Shown here: piece by piece, positions 22,387 through 30,296 of the stretch
Layout of the letters: each line of letters opens with the position of its first letter
How positions within the stretch are numbered: position 1 is the stretch's first letter
Virus record (IMG/VR): IMGVR_UViG_3300008267_000025
Span: 1 to 64,000 of that record
Strand: one strand, 5' to 3'
Length of the DNA stretch: 64,000 bases
Source: a virus
Program-made: the position numbers and the translations under genes
The notes under the pieces: generated by a model
Seen by the model: only the letters and a program-made list of their open reading frames with translations
Databases searched by the model: none
Told to the model about the DNA's origin: nothing

Positions 22387-23313
22387 ATAAGACACCACTT
22401 TTTATAAGGATGAAATTCTAATCTAACCTAAAAATAATCTCACTTATAAGAGGCTCGGTGTTTATCCCTGTTAAGGTAGCCACACAACGACAGATGATTA
22501 AAATTATTAACTAAACAAACTCATTCATACATCCCCCACCCTAACGGTGGGTCGTTACGTTACACTTCGTTCCACTCCACTAATGTACTCATTCTTTTGT
22601 TTACTTAATAATTTTCCCCCAATGTAATATTATTAGATTATAATAACCCCCCTTTCTAAAGACATACAAATAATAAATTTTAAATGGTATAATACGTCTT
22701 TATATATAATCTATGGTAATATCATCACTATACGAAAATCGTATAATATAAGGGATATTATATGGTATTATACAAGTAACGTATATAGTAATCTATTATG
22801 ACAAAGTTATTAATTATATCCCATTGTCAGGTTTCACCTGAAATATTATATATCCCAAACTAACTTTCTTTAGTAGATTTATCATAATTTGTTATGGTAT
22901 GTCTATTTAATAGGGACTTTGAATGTCCTCATTGAAGATATATTCATAACTATTCTAACACACTACGTGTTTCCCCCGATACTATACCATTATTATATAC
23001 TATTTGCTGGGTTTTACCACTATCAAAAAAAATACCCCTCACACTATCAAGAACAACACTTTTTTACGTTCCTGATATCCACATCACCATTATCGGTGGT
23101 AAATAGTGTAACTTCGTGGTAAACAGTAGTGGTAAATAGTGGGGAAAGAGATTATCCCCATCATCAATCAAACATGACATTCTGACAAAAACAAGTTTTT
23201 TAACATATTTATTTATCAACAATTCCCCCTAATTATATCAACAACCCAATTTTGTAATAAACAAAAACCCCGTTCATAACTTTATTTTATTGTACCAATT
23301 ATTATATTATATT
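22387..23313. other. Long non-coding, C-run-rich region
   Basis: About 930 nt with no credible gene. It holds a CCCACC/GGTGGG hairpin at about 22548-22563, very AT-rich palindromic stretches (22680-22800), C-homopolymer runs, and three GTGGTAAAxAGTG-like repeats near 23100-23145. The bias of C over G on the + strand differs from neighbours. It could be a replication or packaging site or a degraded island; the evidence does not decide. Confidence 0.5.
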
Positions 23314-23622
23314 ATGGAAATCCTAAATCACTTCAATATAACCGTTATCAATGATAACCAAACCTATCAAATCATCTATTCAAAAGAAAATTATAAGGGA
23401 AGTTGTACATATAAAGAATTAACCCCACTATCAAAAAAACAATCAGGAAAAATATATGTATTAACAGATTCTAATATGGGGGATGTTATAGAATATATAC
23501 ATAAACTTTCCCCACTATCCGAAAAAGATTTTAATAATATCCAAATGAGTATAAGAGAACATTCCCTCTCTAATCTGAAATCTCATCTTCTTCAATTAAA
23601 TGACGACGCCACCATCGACTAA
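23314..23622 (+). CDS. Hypothetical protein, 102 aa
   Basis: Start at ATG 23314 (MEILNHFNITVIND). Codon use is richer in C (ACC, ATC, CCA) than flanking genes, matching the island. Short repeated element LTPLSKKQ / LSPLSEKD. No family recognised; possibly recently acquired. Confidence 0.55.
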   Translation: MEILNHFNITVINDNQTYQIIYSKENYKGSCTYKELTPLSKKQSGKIYVLTDSNMGDVIEYIHKLSPLSEKDFNNIQMSIREHSLSNLKSHLLQLNDDATID

Positions 23623-23726
23623 TCAAACCATCACCCCTAATATATCTATCAACAAAAAATATCAGAATCAATATAACCCCAACTATTATACTATATAAAA
23701 TCATATTATAATTATATATTTTATTC

Positions 23727-23757
23727 TTGGCAATATCAATCTATTTCATTATCTTTG
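23727..23757 (+). promoter_or_regulatory. Promoter of tRNA-like element 7
   Basis: TTGGCA (23727-23732), 17 nt, then TATCTTTG (23750-23757). Same pattern as 1601 and 24002. Confidence 0.65.
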
Positions 23758-23762
23758 TTAAG

Positions 23763-23771
23763 GTTCTTTGA
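23763..23771 (+). promoter_or_regulatory. boxA-like leader element GTTCTTTGA
   Basis: Identical to 24038-24046 and placed at the same distance after a TATCTTTG promoter. The motif resembles the boxA antitermination element in Bacteroidota rRNA leaders. Confidence 0.5.
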
Positions 23772-23780
23772 TATAATATT

Positions 23781-23900
23781 AGTCAGGTGGTGAAATTGGT
23801 AGACGCTGCTGTGGGGCGACACCACTCTATATAAAAACAGCATAAGCTCTTATGATTGTGTACAGATTATAAGGTACAGGTTCGAATCCTGTCCTGACGA
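23781..23900 (+). tRNA. tRNA-like element 7
   Basis: AGTCAGG (23781-23787) against CCTGACG (23893-23899), class II-like D-arm (AAATTGGTAGA between GTG and CGC), T-arm ACAGG-TTCGAAT-CCTGT. The anticodon stem GCTGT/ACAGC closes 24 nt instead of 7, with an internal GTGG/CCAC hairpin. A variable arm of about 30 nt follows. No anticodon can be assigned. Confidence 0.55.
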
Positions 23901-23969
23901 CTACTATACACAAAGTGTATTAGTGATGGTTGACTTAATTGTCTTGTGGCGATACCTTAATTCGACTTA
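23901..23969 (+). ncRNA. Possible small RNA ending at terminator
   Basis: Contains TAGTGATGGTTGACTT, related to a motif downstream of element 2, and ends at the terminator at 23970. It is probably the 3' trailer of the element 7 transcript. Confidence 0.3.
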
Positions 23970-23995
23970 CTCTATCCACGAGATAGAGTTTTTTA
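23970..23995 (+). terminator. Intrinsic terminator
   Basis: CTCTATC/GATAGAG stem plus T6. Confidence 0.7.
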
Positions 23996-24001
23996 ATAAA
24001 G

Positions 24002-24032
24002 TTGACAATATAAAATATATTACGTATCTTTG
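24002..24032 (+). promoter_or_regulatory. Promoter of the tRNA Met-Glu operon
   Basis: TTGACA (24002-24007), 17 nt, then TATCTTTG (24025-24032): the best promoter in the window. Confidence 0.72.
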
Positions 24033-24037
24033 TTAGA

Positions 24038-24046
24038 GTTCTTTGA
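24038..24046 (+). promoter_or_regulatory. boxA-like leader element GTTCTTTGA
   Basis: Second copy of the element at 23763, 20 nt before tRNA-Met. Confidence 0.5.
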
Positions 24047-24065
24047 ATGATTTAAATATGATATA

Positions 24066-24135
24066 GCGAGTCGGAGAAATGGTAACTCGTTGGGCTCATA
24101 ACCCAAAGATAAGTGGTTCGATTCCACTACTCGCA
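24066..24135 (+). tRNA. tRNA-Met (CAT)
   Basis: Canonical cloverleaf: GCGAGT/ACTCGC acceptor, GAG/CTC D-stem, TTGGG-CTCATAA-CCCAA anticodon arm, GTGG-TTCGATT-CCAC T-arm. CAT could be elongator Met or, if modified to lysidine, Ile. No CCA is encoded at the expected position. Confidence 0.88.
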
Positions 24136-24146
24136 ACCAAATATAT

Positions 24147-24218
24147 GCTCCCATAGTCTATCGGTTAGGACGCATCCCTTTCACGGATGAGAGACGAGTT
24201 CGATTCTCGTTGGGAGTA
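24147..24218 (+). tRNA. tRNA-Glu (TTC)
   Basis: GCTCCCA/TGGGAGT acceptor, D-arm GTC...GAC with GG, CATCC-CTTTCAC-GGATG anticodon arm, ACGAG-TTCGATT-CTCGT T-arm. 11 nt after tRNA-Met, probably the same transcript. Confidence 0.9.
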
Positions 24219-24222
24219 CTTT

Positions 24223-24299
24223 AGTCAGGTAGCACATTGGAGATGCACGGTAAGGCGACCCCTTATGTGGATACGCAGGTTCGAATCCTGTCCTGGCTA
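24223..24299 (+). tRNA. tRNA-like element 8 (possible Val GAC)
   Basis: AGTCAGG/CCTGGCT acceptor and CAGG-TTCGAAT-CCTG T-arm as in the family, but only 77 nt. GTAAG-GCGACCC-CTTAT forms a 5-bp stem with 7-nt loop; centring gives GAC (Val). Position 33 is C instead of U and position 37 is a pyrimidine, so decoding is doubtful. Confidence 0.5.
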
Positions 24300-24316
24300 C
24301 AAAAAAAATAAACGTT

Positions 24317-24484
24317 ATGGAAAAGACATTATTAAACATCTTACTCATCCCAACTATTGGGGGTACTATTATGACTCTATGTTCTCTTATACTTAATGAT
24401 TTTAACTTAACCATCAGTTCATTATCAATTACAGTATTCAGTTCTTCCATTTACTTAACAGGTTTATTAATGAAAAAATCATGA
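24317..24484 (+). CDS. Small membrane protein, 55 aa
   Basis: Two hydrophobic segments (LLNILLIPTIGGTIMTLCSL and SSLSITVFSSSIYLTGLL). Its TGA overlaps the ATG of the next gene (ATGA at 24481). A holin-like or envelope role is possible but not shown. Confidence 0.55.
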   Translation: MEKTLLNILLIPTIGGTIMTLCSLILNDFNLTISSLSITVFSSSIYLTGLLMKKS

Positions 24485-24675
24485 TACAAATCGACGATAT
24501 AATAAAATACGAAGAAGGTGATATGACAGAGATTGAAATGATTCACTTATTTAGTGGTCTAATCAAATCTAAACAAGCTTGGTCTCTCCAAGGTCACTAC
24601 GGAAGAACTGCAACTTCCCTCATCCAAAATAATATATTAGATATGGATGGGAATATATTAATCGATTTGGAATAA
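24481..24675 (+). CDS. Conserved phage protein of the WSLQGHYGRTA type
   Basis: 64 aa. The signature WSLQGHYGRTATSLIQNN with a trailing D-x-x-G-N matches a very common small phage protein of unknown function (DUF7417-like). Translationally coupled to the membrane protein upstream. Confidence 0.8.
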   Translation: MIQIDDIIKYEEGDMTEIEMIHLFSGLIKSKQAWSLQGHYGRTATSLIQNNILDMDGNILIDLE

Positions 24676-24682
24676 TATGATT

Positions 24683-24754
24683 GGCCCCATAGTTAAACGG
24701 AGATAACGAATCTCTTCTAAAGATTAGTTCCTAGTTCGATTCTAGGTGGGGCTA
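24683..24754 (+). tRNA. tRNA-Arg (TCT)
   Basis: GGCCCCA/TGGGGCT acceptor, GTT...AAC D-stem, AATCT-CTTCTAA-AGATT anticodon arm, CCTAG-TTCGATT-CTAGG T-arm. TCT reads AGA, the favoured Arg codon in this AT-rich genome, a typical reason for a phage to carry it. Confidence 0.9.
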
Positions 24755-25351
24755 CTAATTATCCCTTTTTATATCTCTATTTATTTTACTACATAGTGGT
24801 TGTAAATTACTAAAATGATTTAATTTAATAACATCCTCTTCACTATTACACATTGAAAGAGGTTTGATGTGGTCAATATCCCAACCATAATTAAACTTCC
24901 CATTATATAATCCATAATTATCCCAACTCATCCACGATTCAAATTTAGATTCTATATATTCTTTTAACTCACCATAGGTACAACCTATAATATCATTCGT
25001 ACTTACTGATTTAGTTATAGACAATTTCTTTATTATTTGATTAATTCTTTTATAAATTAAGGTTTTCAACCTATAAATAGGGTCATTGATTAACTTATTT
25101 CTCCTATAGTTATTCTTACGTTCTTTTATAATATCTTTATTCTCCTGATAATACTCCGAATCCCTAACTTTCCTTATTTCTTTTGTCGATTCATAATACT
25201 TTTTATTATACTCCTTAGTACGATTCTTATGAGAATCGTTATTTACCCTCCAATTTTTTCTATACTCTTTCTTACATAGTTTACAGATATTACCACTCTT
25301 GGGAAACTCACTAAGTTCTTTATTTAAATCACATTTAATACACTCTTTCAT
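24755..25351 (-). CDS. HNH endonuclease
   Basis: 198 aa, minus strand, starting at the tRNA-Arg 3' end. N-terminal CxxC pairs (CIKCDLN, ICKLCKKEYRKNW) form a zinc finger; a basic helical middle follows; the C-terminal WDIDHIKPLS...HFSNLQPLCSKIN is the HNH core. Free-standing homing-type nuclease; its insertion beside a tRNA fits mobile behaviour. Confidence 0.85.
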   Translation of the reverse strand: MKECIKCDLNKELSEFPKSGNICKLCKKEYRKNWRVNNDSHKNRTKEYNKKYYESTKEIRKVRDSEYYQENKDIIKERKNNYRRNKLINDPIYRLKTLIYKRINQIIKKLSITKSVSTNDIIGCTYGELKEYIESKFESWMSWDNYGLYNGKFNYGWDIDHIKPLSMCNSEEDVIKLNHFSNLQPLCSKINRDIKRDN

Positions 25352-25963
25352 ATTAATAAATATATGAAGTTTCCCTAAGTGAACTTACATTTATTTGGTA
25401 GTCTCATTATATTTCACTACCTTTACTATGTCACCTACGGGAGTGGTTAAGACGGGCGGTTTAATAATTAAATTGGGGATTTTCTAAGTGAACCTGCTCT
25501 ATACTCTAATATCCCCCACACTTATTCGCAGGTCGGAGTCCACTCTCTCCCCAATCCTATTGGTTAGCCGTCAAGGGTATAACCCCAATCACTATATCAA
25601 AGGTAATCATTCCCCCATTCATTTACAAATTAACTTATCAACATGTTACACTGTCATGTTAATATCTTTATTTGTCCTTATCATTTGTTTTACATGACCC
25701 CCATATTTAACCCATATCATTCGTAGGGAGGTAGGGGTCTTTTATTATACCACAAACCATTTAAACCCCCCTATACCCCTCCTATTGGGGGATAGACCCC
25801 CTCCCCTCCCCGTATCCCCCCTCCATATAGTGACTTTTTGACATGAAAATGGGGGGATAAAGCCTTAATCGATGTTTATAATTAAAAACCTAAAAAAAAT
25901 TCTAGAAAAATTTTTTGGAAAAATGAACCCCTATATAATATGTGGGGTGTGTATTTATTTCAT
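25352..25963. other. Non-coding region with C-runs and structured elements
   Basis: Two CTAAGTGAAC boxes (25374-25384 and 25485-25494), an ATTGGGGA...TCCCCAAT long-range inverted pair (about 25473-25558) enclosing a GCAGG/CCTGC stem, then C-homopolymer-rich sequence to 25850. No ORF is credible. The tRNA-sized fold lacks a proper T-loop and was not called a tRNA. Confidence 0.45.
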
Positions 25964-26362
25964 ATGAAAAATGAAAAATCCCCAAATGATGAGTTAGATG
26001 TTAAGGAGGTTAAATTAAGGGATTGGGTGAGTGTATATAAGAGATATAATTTTCATTTAAATAATGAAGTGGTTGGTTACATGATAGGGTTAAAGAAGGA
26101 TGGTGTATTTAATCTTGATGTAATTCAAACAGACATACGATATAGGGGTAAACATATGGGTGAGAAATTCATTATAAAGTATTTACAGAAGTTTGGTGGT
26201 AGTATATGTTCAGAACCTAGTGGTGGGAGAAGTTATACGGCTGATAAAATGTGGGAAAGATTATATAGGAGAGATGATGTTATAATTATGAAGGAGGAGA
26301 TTTTTCATTCCTATGATAAAATAATAATTAATCATTATACTATATCATTGAAATTTATATAA
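25964..26362 (+). CDS. Hypothetical GNAT-like protein, 132 aa
   Basis: Start ATG 25964, behind TATTTAT (25952-25958). The segment FNLDVIQTDIRYRGKHMGEKFIIKYLQKFG resembles the acetyl-CoA-binding motif A of GNAT enzymes (R-x-x-G-x-G partly degenerate). The match is partial; activity is uncertain. Preceded by the TTTTTTGGAAAAAT block found before the next two late genes. Confidence 0.5.
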   Translation: MKNEKSPNDELDVKEVKLRDWVSVYKRYNFHLNNEVVGYMIGLKKDGVFNLDVIQTDIRYRGKHMGEKFIIKYLQKFGGSICSEPSGGRSYTADKMWERLYRRDDVIIMKEEIFHSYDKIIINHYTISLKFI

Positions 26363-26399
26363 CACGACCCCCTATTTTAAATTACTCTTCAATGTAAAA

Positions 26400-26441
26400 A
26401 AATTCTGGAAAAATTTTTTGGGAAAATTAAGTATTTATAAA
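26400..26441 (+). promoter_or_regulatory. Late-type promoter region with TATTTAT
   Basis: TTTTTTGGGAAAATTAAG directly precedes TATTTAT (26432-26438), 8 nt before ATG 26447. The same arrangement recurs at 27367-27401. Confidence 0.6.
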
Positions 26442-26446
26442 GTGAT

Positions 26447-27328
26447 ATGAGAAAATTAATTATAACAGAAAATGATAAACAAAACATTCTTAGGATGTAT
26501 GGGTTGATTAATGAACAATCATCCCCGTGTCAATTTGACAATTATCAAAATGGGGATGGTGTTAATAAACCAAAAATAACAATTAATAAGTCATCTGTCG
26601 GTGTTGAGTTGATATATGAAGGACCTGAGACAGGATTTTGCATCCAACATTCAAAAGGGTCGACAGGTGATAGTATCCATCAATTGGCCGGTGTGACACG
26701 AGTGGTTGTTTCTAGATACCTTAAAGAATTGTATGGTAATGGAATTTATGTTTATCCGGACTTAAAAAGCATAACCATGGTTAAAAAAGATATGTTTTTT
26801 AACATTAATATACCTTTTGTTAAAACAACCGAAGATAAAGCAATTACCAATTTTAATGAGAGAGGTGGTTGGGGACATAATGGTATTAGTTCACTTAACG
26901 ATTTTAAGAGTACTATATCAGATAAGAATAAATATGGTTTGGTTAGTGTTGTAACCAAAGTAGCGTCAGGCGGTAATTCTCCCGATATAACGGAACATTG
27001 GGTTTCATTTAGAGATTTAGTTGCGTATCCTATTAAGGGTGGTAATACATTGAATAATTTGGATAAGAAAGAACCTATTAAAGTAAATACCCCTGATTTA
27101 ACAACAAAACTAAGTAATTTAGATAAGAAAGAGACTATTAATAAATCAACGGGTGATAAAATAGTTACTAATTATGATAGGGCGTATGATTATAAATTAA
27201 CTTCAGATAATAAAGTTATGTTTAAGGGTAAGAAATGGACTAAGTATGGTGAAAAGTATCCTGAATGGACTGACCCGTTAAGTGAAAAAGGTGAAACCGC
27301 TATTAGAACTAAAGTTTTTAAACAATAA
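26447..27328 (+). CDS. Virion-associated hypothetical with capsid-targeting-like tag
   Basis: 293 aa. Tag MRKLIITENDKQNILRMYG then L-I-N-E-Q. The middle domain (about 30-195) is of unknown fold. The C-terminal domain (about 240-293: YDRAYDYKL, FKGKKW, PEWTDP, AIRTKV) is shared with the N-terminus of the L,D-transpeptidase at 35838. Followed by a terminator. Confidence 0.75.
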   Translation: MRKLIITENDKQNILRMYGLINEQSSPCQFDNYQNGDGVNKPKITINKSSVGVELIYEGPETGFCIQHSKGSTGDSIHQLAGVTRVVVSRYLKELYGNGIYVYPDLKSITMVKKDMFFNINIPFVKTTEDKAITNFNERGGWGHNGISSLNDFKSTISDKNKYGLVSVVTKVASGGNSPDITEHWVSFRDLVAYPIKGGNTLNNLDKKEPIKVNTPDLTTKLSNLDKKETINKSTGDKIVTNYDRAYDYKLTSDNKVMFKGKKWTKYGEKYPEWTDPLSEKGETAIRTKVFKQ

Positions 27329-27338
27329 TAATATAATT

Positions 27339-27368
27339 AAAACCCCATCTTAGTATGGGGTTTTTTAT
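27339..27368 (+). terminator. Intrinsic terminator
   Basis: AAACCCCAT/TATGGGGTTTT stem with T-run. Confidence 0.78.
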
Positions 27369-27391
27369 TAGATTTTTTTGGAAAAATTAAG

Positions 27392-27398
27392 TATTTAT
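27392..27398 (+). promoter_or_regulatory. Late-type box TATTTAT
   Basis: 17 nt before ATG 27416, preceded by TTTTTTTGGAAAAATTAAG as for the gene at 26447. Confidence 0.6.
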
Positions 27399-27415
27399 AA
27401 ATAAATTAAAACAAT

Positions 27416-27745
27416 ATGAAAAAGACTATAAGATTAACAGAGTCAGATTTAATAAGAATCGTTGAGAGAGTTATTAATGAGCAATCAGATTGCTCGAAAT
27501 TAATTAAACTGAAATCAGGTATGAACCCAGGTACAGGAGCTATGGCTAATGGGTATAAACCAGAAAAAGACACTTGGAAGAACGACTTATCCAAAGTTGT
27601 TAAACATACAAGTATGTATAAATACAATGGTGATTCATTGGAAGCTTTAAAGGCTAGTTCGGCTTGTAATCCATCAAAACAAAGTATTGATTATGTTACC
27701 TTTGTTAAAGGTGGTGAAAAAATAACTTATTTGGGTATCGACTAA
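27416..27745 (+). CDS. Hypothetical packaged-type protein, 109 aa
   Basis: Clear tag MKKTIRLTESDLIRIVERV then I-N-E-Q, the pattern common in Bacteroidota phage proteins. The mature part (QSDCSKLIKLKSGMNPGTG) is small and basic with two Cys. TATTTAT upstream, terminator downstream: a single-gene unit. Confidence 0.75.
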   Translation: MKKTIRLTESDLIRIVERVINEQSDCSKLIKLKSGMNPGTGAMANGYKPEKDTWKNDLSKVVKHTSMYKYNGDSLEALKASSACNPSKQSIDYVTFVKGGEKITYLGID

Positions 27746-27754
27746 ATTTTATAA

Positions 27755-27788
27755 AAACCCCCATCTTTAATATAGGTGGGGTTTTTTA
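27755..27788 (+). terminator. Intrinsic terminator
   Basis: AAACCCCCAT...ATAGGTGGGGTTT imperfect stem with T6. Confidence 0.7.
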
Positions 27789-28017
27789 TTTATATAACCC
27801 TTGGTTTTCCATATAGATTTATAATCTGGTGGGTTATTTTCAGTTAATATGAGTTAGATATCATTTGGGATATTAAATGTCGTTAAAACGGTTATTTTGG
27901 GGTATTTGATAGTGGATAAAAAAGTAAGAAAATTTCATACTTTCCGGAAAACGTTTTTGACCTTTGGTCAATATTCCCCCTACCCCCTTTTTTTTATAAT
28001 CATTATATTTATTAGAT

Positions 28018-28386
28018 ATGAAAATAATACTAAGTGAAAATAAAATGACATCTGTTTTTCAGAATTTGATAGATGAAGGTTTGGCGGAGTTTAAAAGACT
28101 TTCGGACGAAGTTGATTTGGATGATGAAACGTCAATAGAACAATCGGAAGTTATTAATTCTATAAGAATAAATAATATTGAAAAAGTTAACGTTAATGGA
28201 ATAATTATTTTTAATGTTTTCGTTAATGTTGAAACAGAGTCTATTCGTCAATATGAAGAAGTTGATGATTTTCTTGACGTATTATCATATTATGTTAAAG
28301 GCCGTTCATTTCATGATAATAAGAAAATAAAAATTGTTTTTAAGTTGGATGAGCTTATTCATAAAAAATTAGACAGTAATTGGTAA
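28018..28386 (+). CDS. Hypothetical packaged-type protein, 122 aa
   Basis: N-terminus MKIILSENKMTSVFQNLIDE fits the tag (L-I-D-E). The rest has an alpha/beta pattern of a small conserved family (NIEKVNVNGIIIFNVFVNVE). TATTTAT at 28006-28012. Abuts the next ORF, so co-translated. Confidence 0.7.
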   Translation: MKIILSENKMTSVFQNLIDEGLAEFKRLSDEVDLDDETSIEQSEVINSIRINNIEKVNVNGIIIFNVFVNVETESIRQYEEVDDFLDVLSYYVKGRSFHDNKKIKIVFKLDELIHKKLDSNW

Positions 28387-29316
28387 ATGAAAAAAAAAAT
28401 AAGATTAAGAGAAACTGAGTTAGTAAAATTAATTTCTAATGTTATTTCAGAGCAAGAAGTTAATGAACAAATTTTTCGTTCACTACTTAATAAGATGACA
28501 GGTGGTCTTAGTAAAACACCATCTGTTATTATTAATAATTCTATTGAATTAGGAAATGAAATTAAAAGACTTATACCTAAAAATAATTTGTCCGATAAAA
28601 AAGAGATGTCTCGTTTAATAACGAAATTAGGTAATTTAGGTAATGAATCTGATTTATATAAGGTAAATTATATTAAAAAATATGGTCAAAAAGAATATGA
28701 TAATTTAATTCTTCAATATTTGTATGATAATATTGATAAAAAAGAATTAATCGGAATATTAAGTAATGTTAAAAACCCAACGATACGATTAAAACCGATT
28801 ATGGGTTTAGGTCGTGAGCATAAAGTATTTGAATCGGTAATATACCCTAATAAAATTATTAAAGTTGAGACGACTCCTGGTACAGTTAATAAGTGGTATA
28901 ATATATTTAAAAGTAGACCTGATATTTTTCCAGAAATATTTAAAACGATAAAGGTAAATGGTAAAGAAGGTGAAAAATTAATAGGTGTTGTATTGGAAAG
29001 ATTAGACACTTCAAAATTTACAAAATTATGGGATGAAATTGAATCTGAAATGTATCCACTTTTTAAAAATTTACCAATATCAGAAAGAGAAGTTTCATTG
29101 GAAGGTATTGTTAAATATATTAAAACCCCTAAAGTAAAAAAACAATGGGAGGAACTTTTAATTTTTACAAAAAAACAAAACCCTAGTTTAAGTAAAAGTA
29201 TAGATGAGTTTTCAAAGATGGTAAATGAATTATATAAGATAACGCCAAACCCTGACATTAGGAAATTTAATTTTGGATATACGGATAAAGGTGTTTTAAA
29301 ATGTTTAGATATTTAA
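28387..29316 (+). CDS. Tagged protein with protein-kinase-like fold
   Basis: 309 aa. Tag MKKKIRLRETELVKLISNV then I-S-E-Q. From residue 138, GLGREHKVFES resembles a glycine-rich loop, PNKIIKVE could supply the ATP-binding Lys, VVLERLD resembles the hinge, and near the C-terminus PDIRKFNFGYT matches the HRD-loop spacing D-x4-N with a following KCLDI in the DFG place. This is a motif-level call; it may be an inactive pseudokinase. A packaged kinase would be injected with the DNA, as T4 Alt is. Confidence 0.55.
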   Translation: MKKKIRLRETELVKLISNVISEQEVNEQIFRSLLNKMTGGLSKTPSVIINNSIELGNEIKRLIPKNNLSDKKEMSRLITKLGNLGNESDLYKVNYIKKYGQKEYDNLILQYLYDNIDKKELIGILSNVKNPTIRLKPIMGLGREHKVFESVIYPNKIIKVETTPGTVNKWYNIFKSRPDIFPEIFKTIKVNGKEGEKLIGVVLERLDTSKFTKLWDEIESEMYPLFKNLPISEREVSLEGIVKYIKTPKVKKQWEELLIFTKKQNPSLSKSIDEFSKMVNELYKITPNPDIRKFNFGYTDKGVLKCLDI

Positions 29317-29322
29317 AATATT

Positions 29323-29706
29323 ATGAAAAATATTAATCAAGAAATAGACAGGATAAATCAATTATCAGATTATAAGATTGGGGTTGTTGTTAGTGAACAA
29401 GTATATAATGTTAAACAAACGATGTTTTTCCAGAAAAAAATTGATGAGATTTTAAAACATCTAAAACAAAGATATAAGGATGAGGAGATTAATTCAGAAA
29501 ATTGGTATTTAAGTTTATTTAGTAGAATTAATAAAGTTATATTAACCGATATTAAACTTAAAAAAGAAATGTTAGTTTATATTGATGTTTATTCAGATGA
29601 ATTTCTTGATGAAGATGATATTCAAAGTTTTGCCGGTTATTTAAAATATAAATTTTCAGATTACGGTTTTCCTGTTTGGTTTATACCCAATAAAATTATA
29701 GAATAA
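29323..29706 (+). CDS. Hypothetical packaged-type protein, 127 aa
   Basis: Tag form MKNINQEIDRINQLSDY...GVVVSEQ is the longer variant also present at 38092 and 56401. The rest is helical then alpha/beta (VYIDVYSDEFLDEDDIQ). Six nt after the kinase-like gene. Confidence 0.7.
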   Translation: MKNINQEIDRINQLSDYKIGVVVSEQVYNVKQTMFFQKKIDEILKHLKQRYKDEEINSENWYLSLFSRINKVILTDIKLKKEMLVYIDVYSDEFLDEDDIQSFAGYLKYKFSDYGFPVWFIPNKIIE

Positions 29707-29711
29707 TCTTT

Positions 29712-29744
29712 AAACCCTCACTTTGAATAGTTGAGGGTTTTTTA
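29712..29744 (+). terminator. Intrinsic terminator
   Basis: AAACCCTCA/TGAGGGTTT stem plus T6; its tail adjoins the next -7 box. Confidence 0.78.
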
Positions 29745-29745
29745 T

Positions 29746-29753
29746 TATATTTG
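29746..29753 (+). promoter_or_regulatory. -7 box TATATTTG
   Basis: Ends 4 nt before ATG 29758. Confidence 0.6.
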
Positions 29754-29757
29754 TATT

Positions 29758-30285
29758 ATGGGTAATTTAAATTTTAAACGTAAGGGAATTGTGTATGAGC
29801 CACTTTGTTCATGGAGAACCGATTCTATAACTGAAGTGGGTATTTATCAAGGTGATAGAGGTTCGAATCCTGAGTTAGATTTTATTGTAAAATATAAAGA
29901 AGAGGGTAAGAGATTACGAACCCCATCGCATACGCATTGGATTGTGGATTTATTAATTAAATCTGAATTAAATAAGGAAGTATTATCATATTACATACGT
30001 GATTTGATTAGTATGTATGATGAAATGAAACCGTTTGTTACATTGGAAGAGAGGTCTAACTATATATTAGTTAATCCTTCAATTATGGATATAAAATATT
30101 CAATGTTTAATGAAAGGGGTTGTTATAGTATTAGTACTTTAACCTCGTTTATTGAATTATTTTCTAAGTGTGAGAAACAGGGTGAAGATGCCTTTATGTT
30201 TAGAGGGTTATTAGTATTAATTGAAGAGTATTGTAAAGGTTTAAAAGATTATTATCAGGTTGTTGGGTATTCCAAAAGAGTATAA
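29758..30285 (+). CDS. Hypothetical protein, 175 aa
   Basis: Start ATG 29758 (MGNLNFKRKGIVYEPLCSW), chosen for the -7 box; an in-frame ATG lies 27 nt upstream inside the terminator. No capsid tag, unlike its neighbours. Helical, with TPSHTHWIVDLLIKSELN. No family recognised. Confidence 0.65.
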   Translation: MGNLNFKRKGIVYEPLCSWRTDSITEVGIYQGDRGSNPELDFIVKYKEEGKRLRTPSHTHWIVDLLIKSELNKEVLSYYIRDLISMYDEMKPFVTLEERSNYILVNPSIMDIKYSMFNERGCYSISTLTSFIELFSKCEKQGEDAFMFRGLLVLIEEYCKGLKDYYQVVGYSKRV

Positions 30286-30296
30286 TATTTATTATC

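Noticed and set aside
22889-23122. ORF of 77 aa in the C-run region
   Set aside because: Hydrophobic, odd codon use, no promoter or neighbours, and inside a long non-coding region.
24181-24450. ORFs on both strands across tRNA-Glu and element 8
   Set aside because: They merely read through tRNA sequence; the T-loops give the illusory codons.
25488-25697. ORF of 69 aa and a tRNA-like fold near 25473-25558
   Set aside because: The ORF has poor codon use and the fold lacks a TTCGAxT loop and a normal D-arm.
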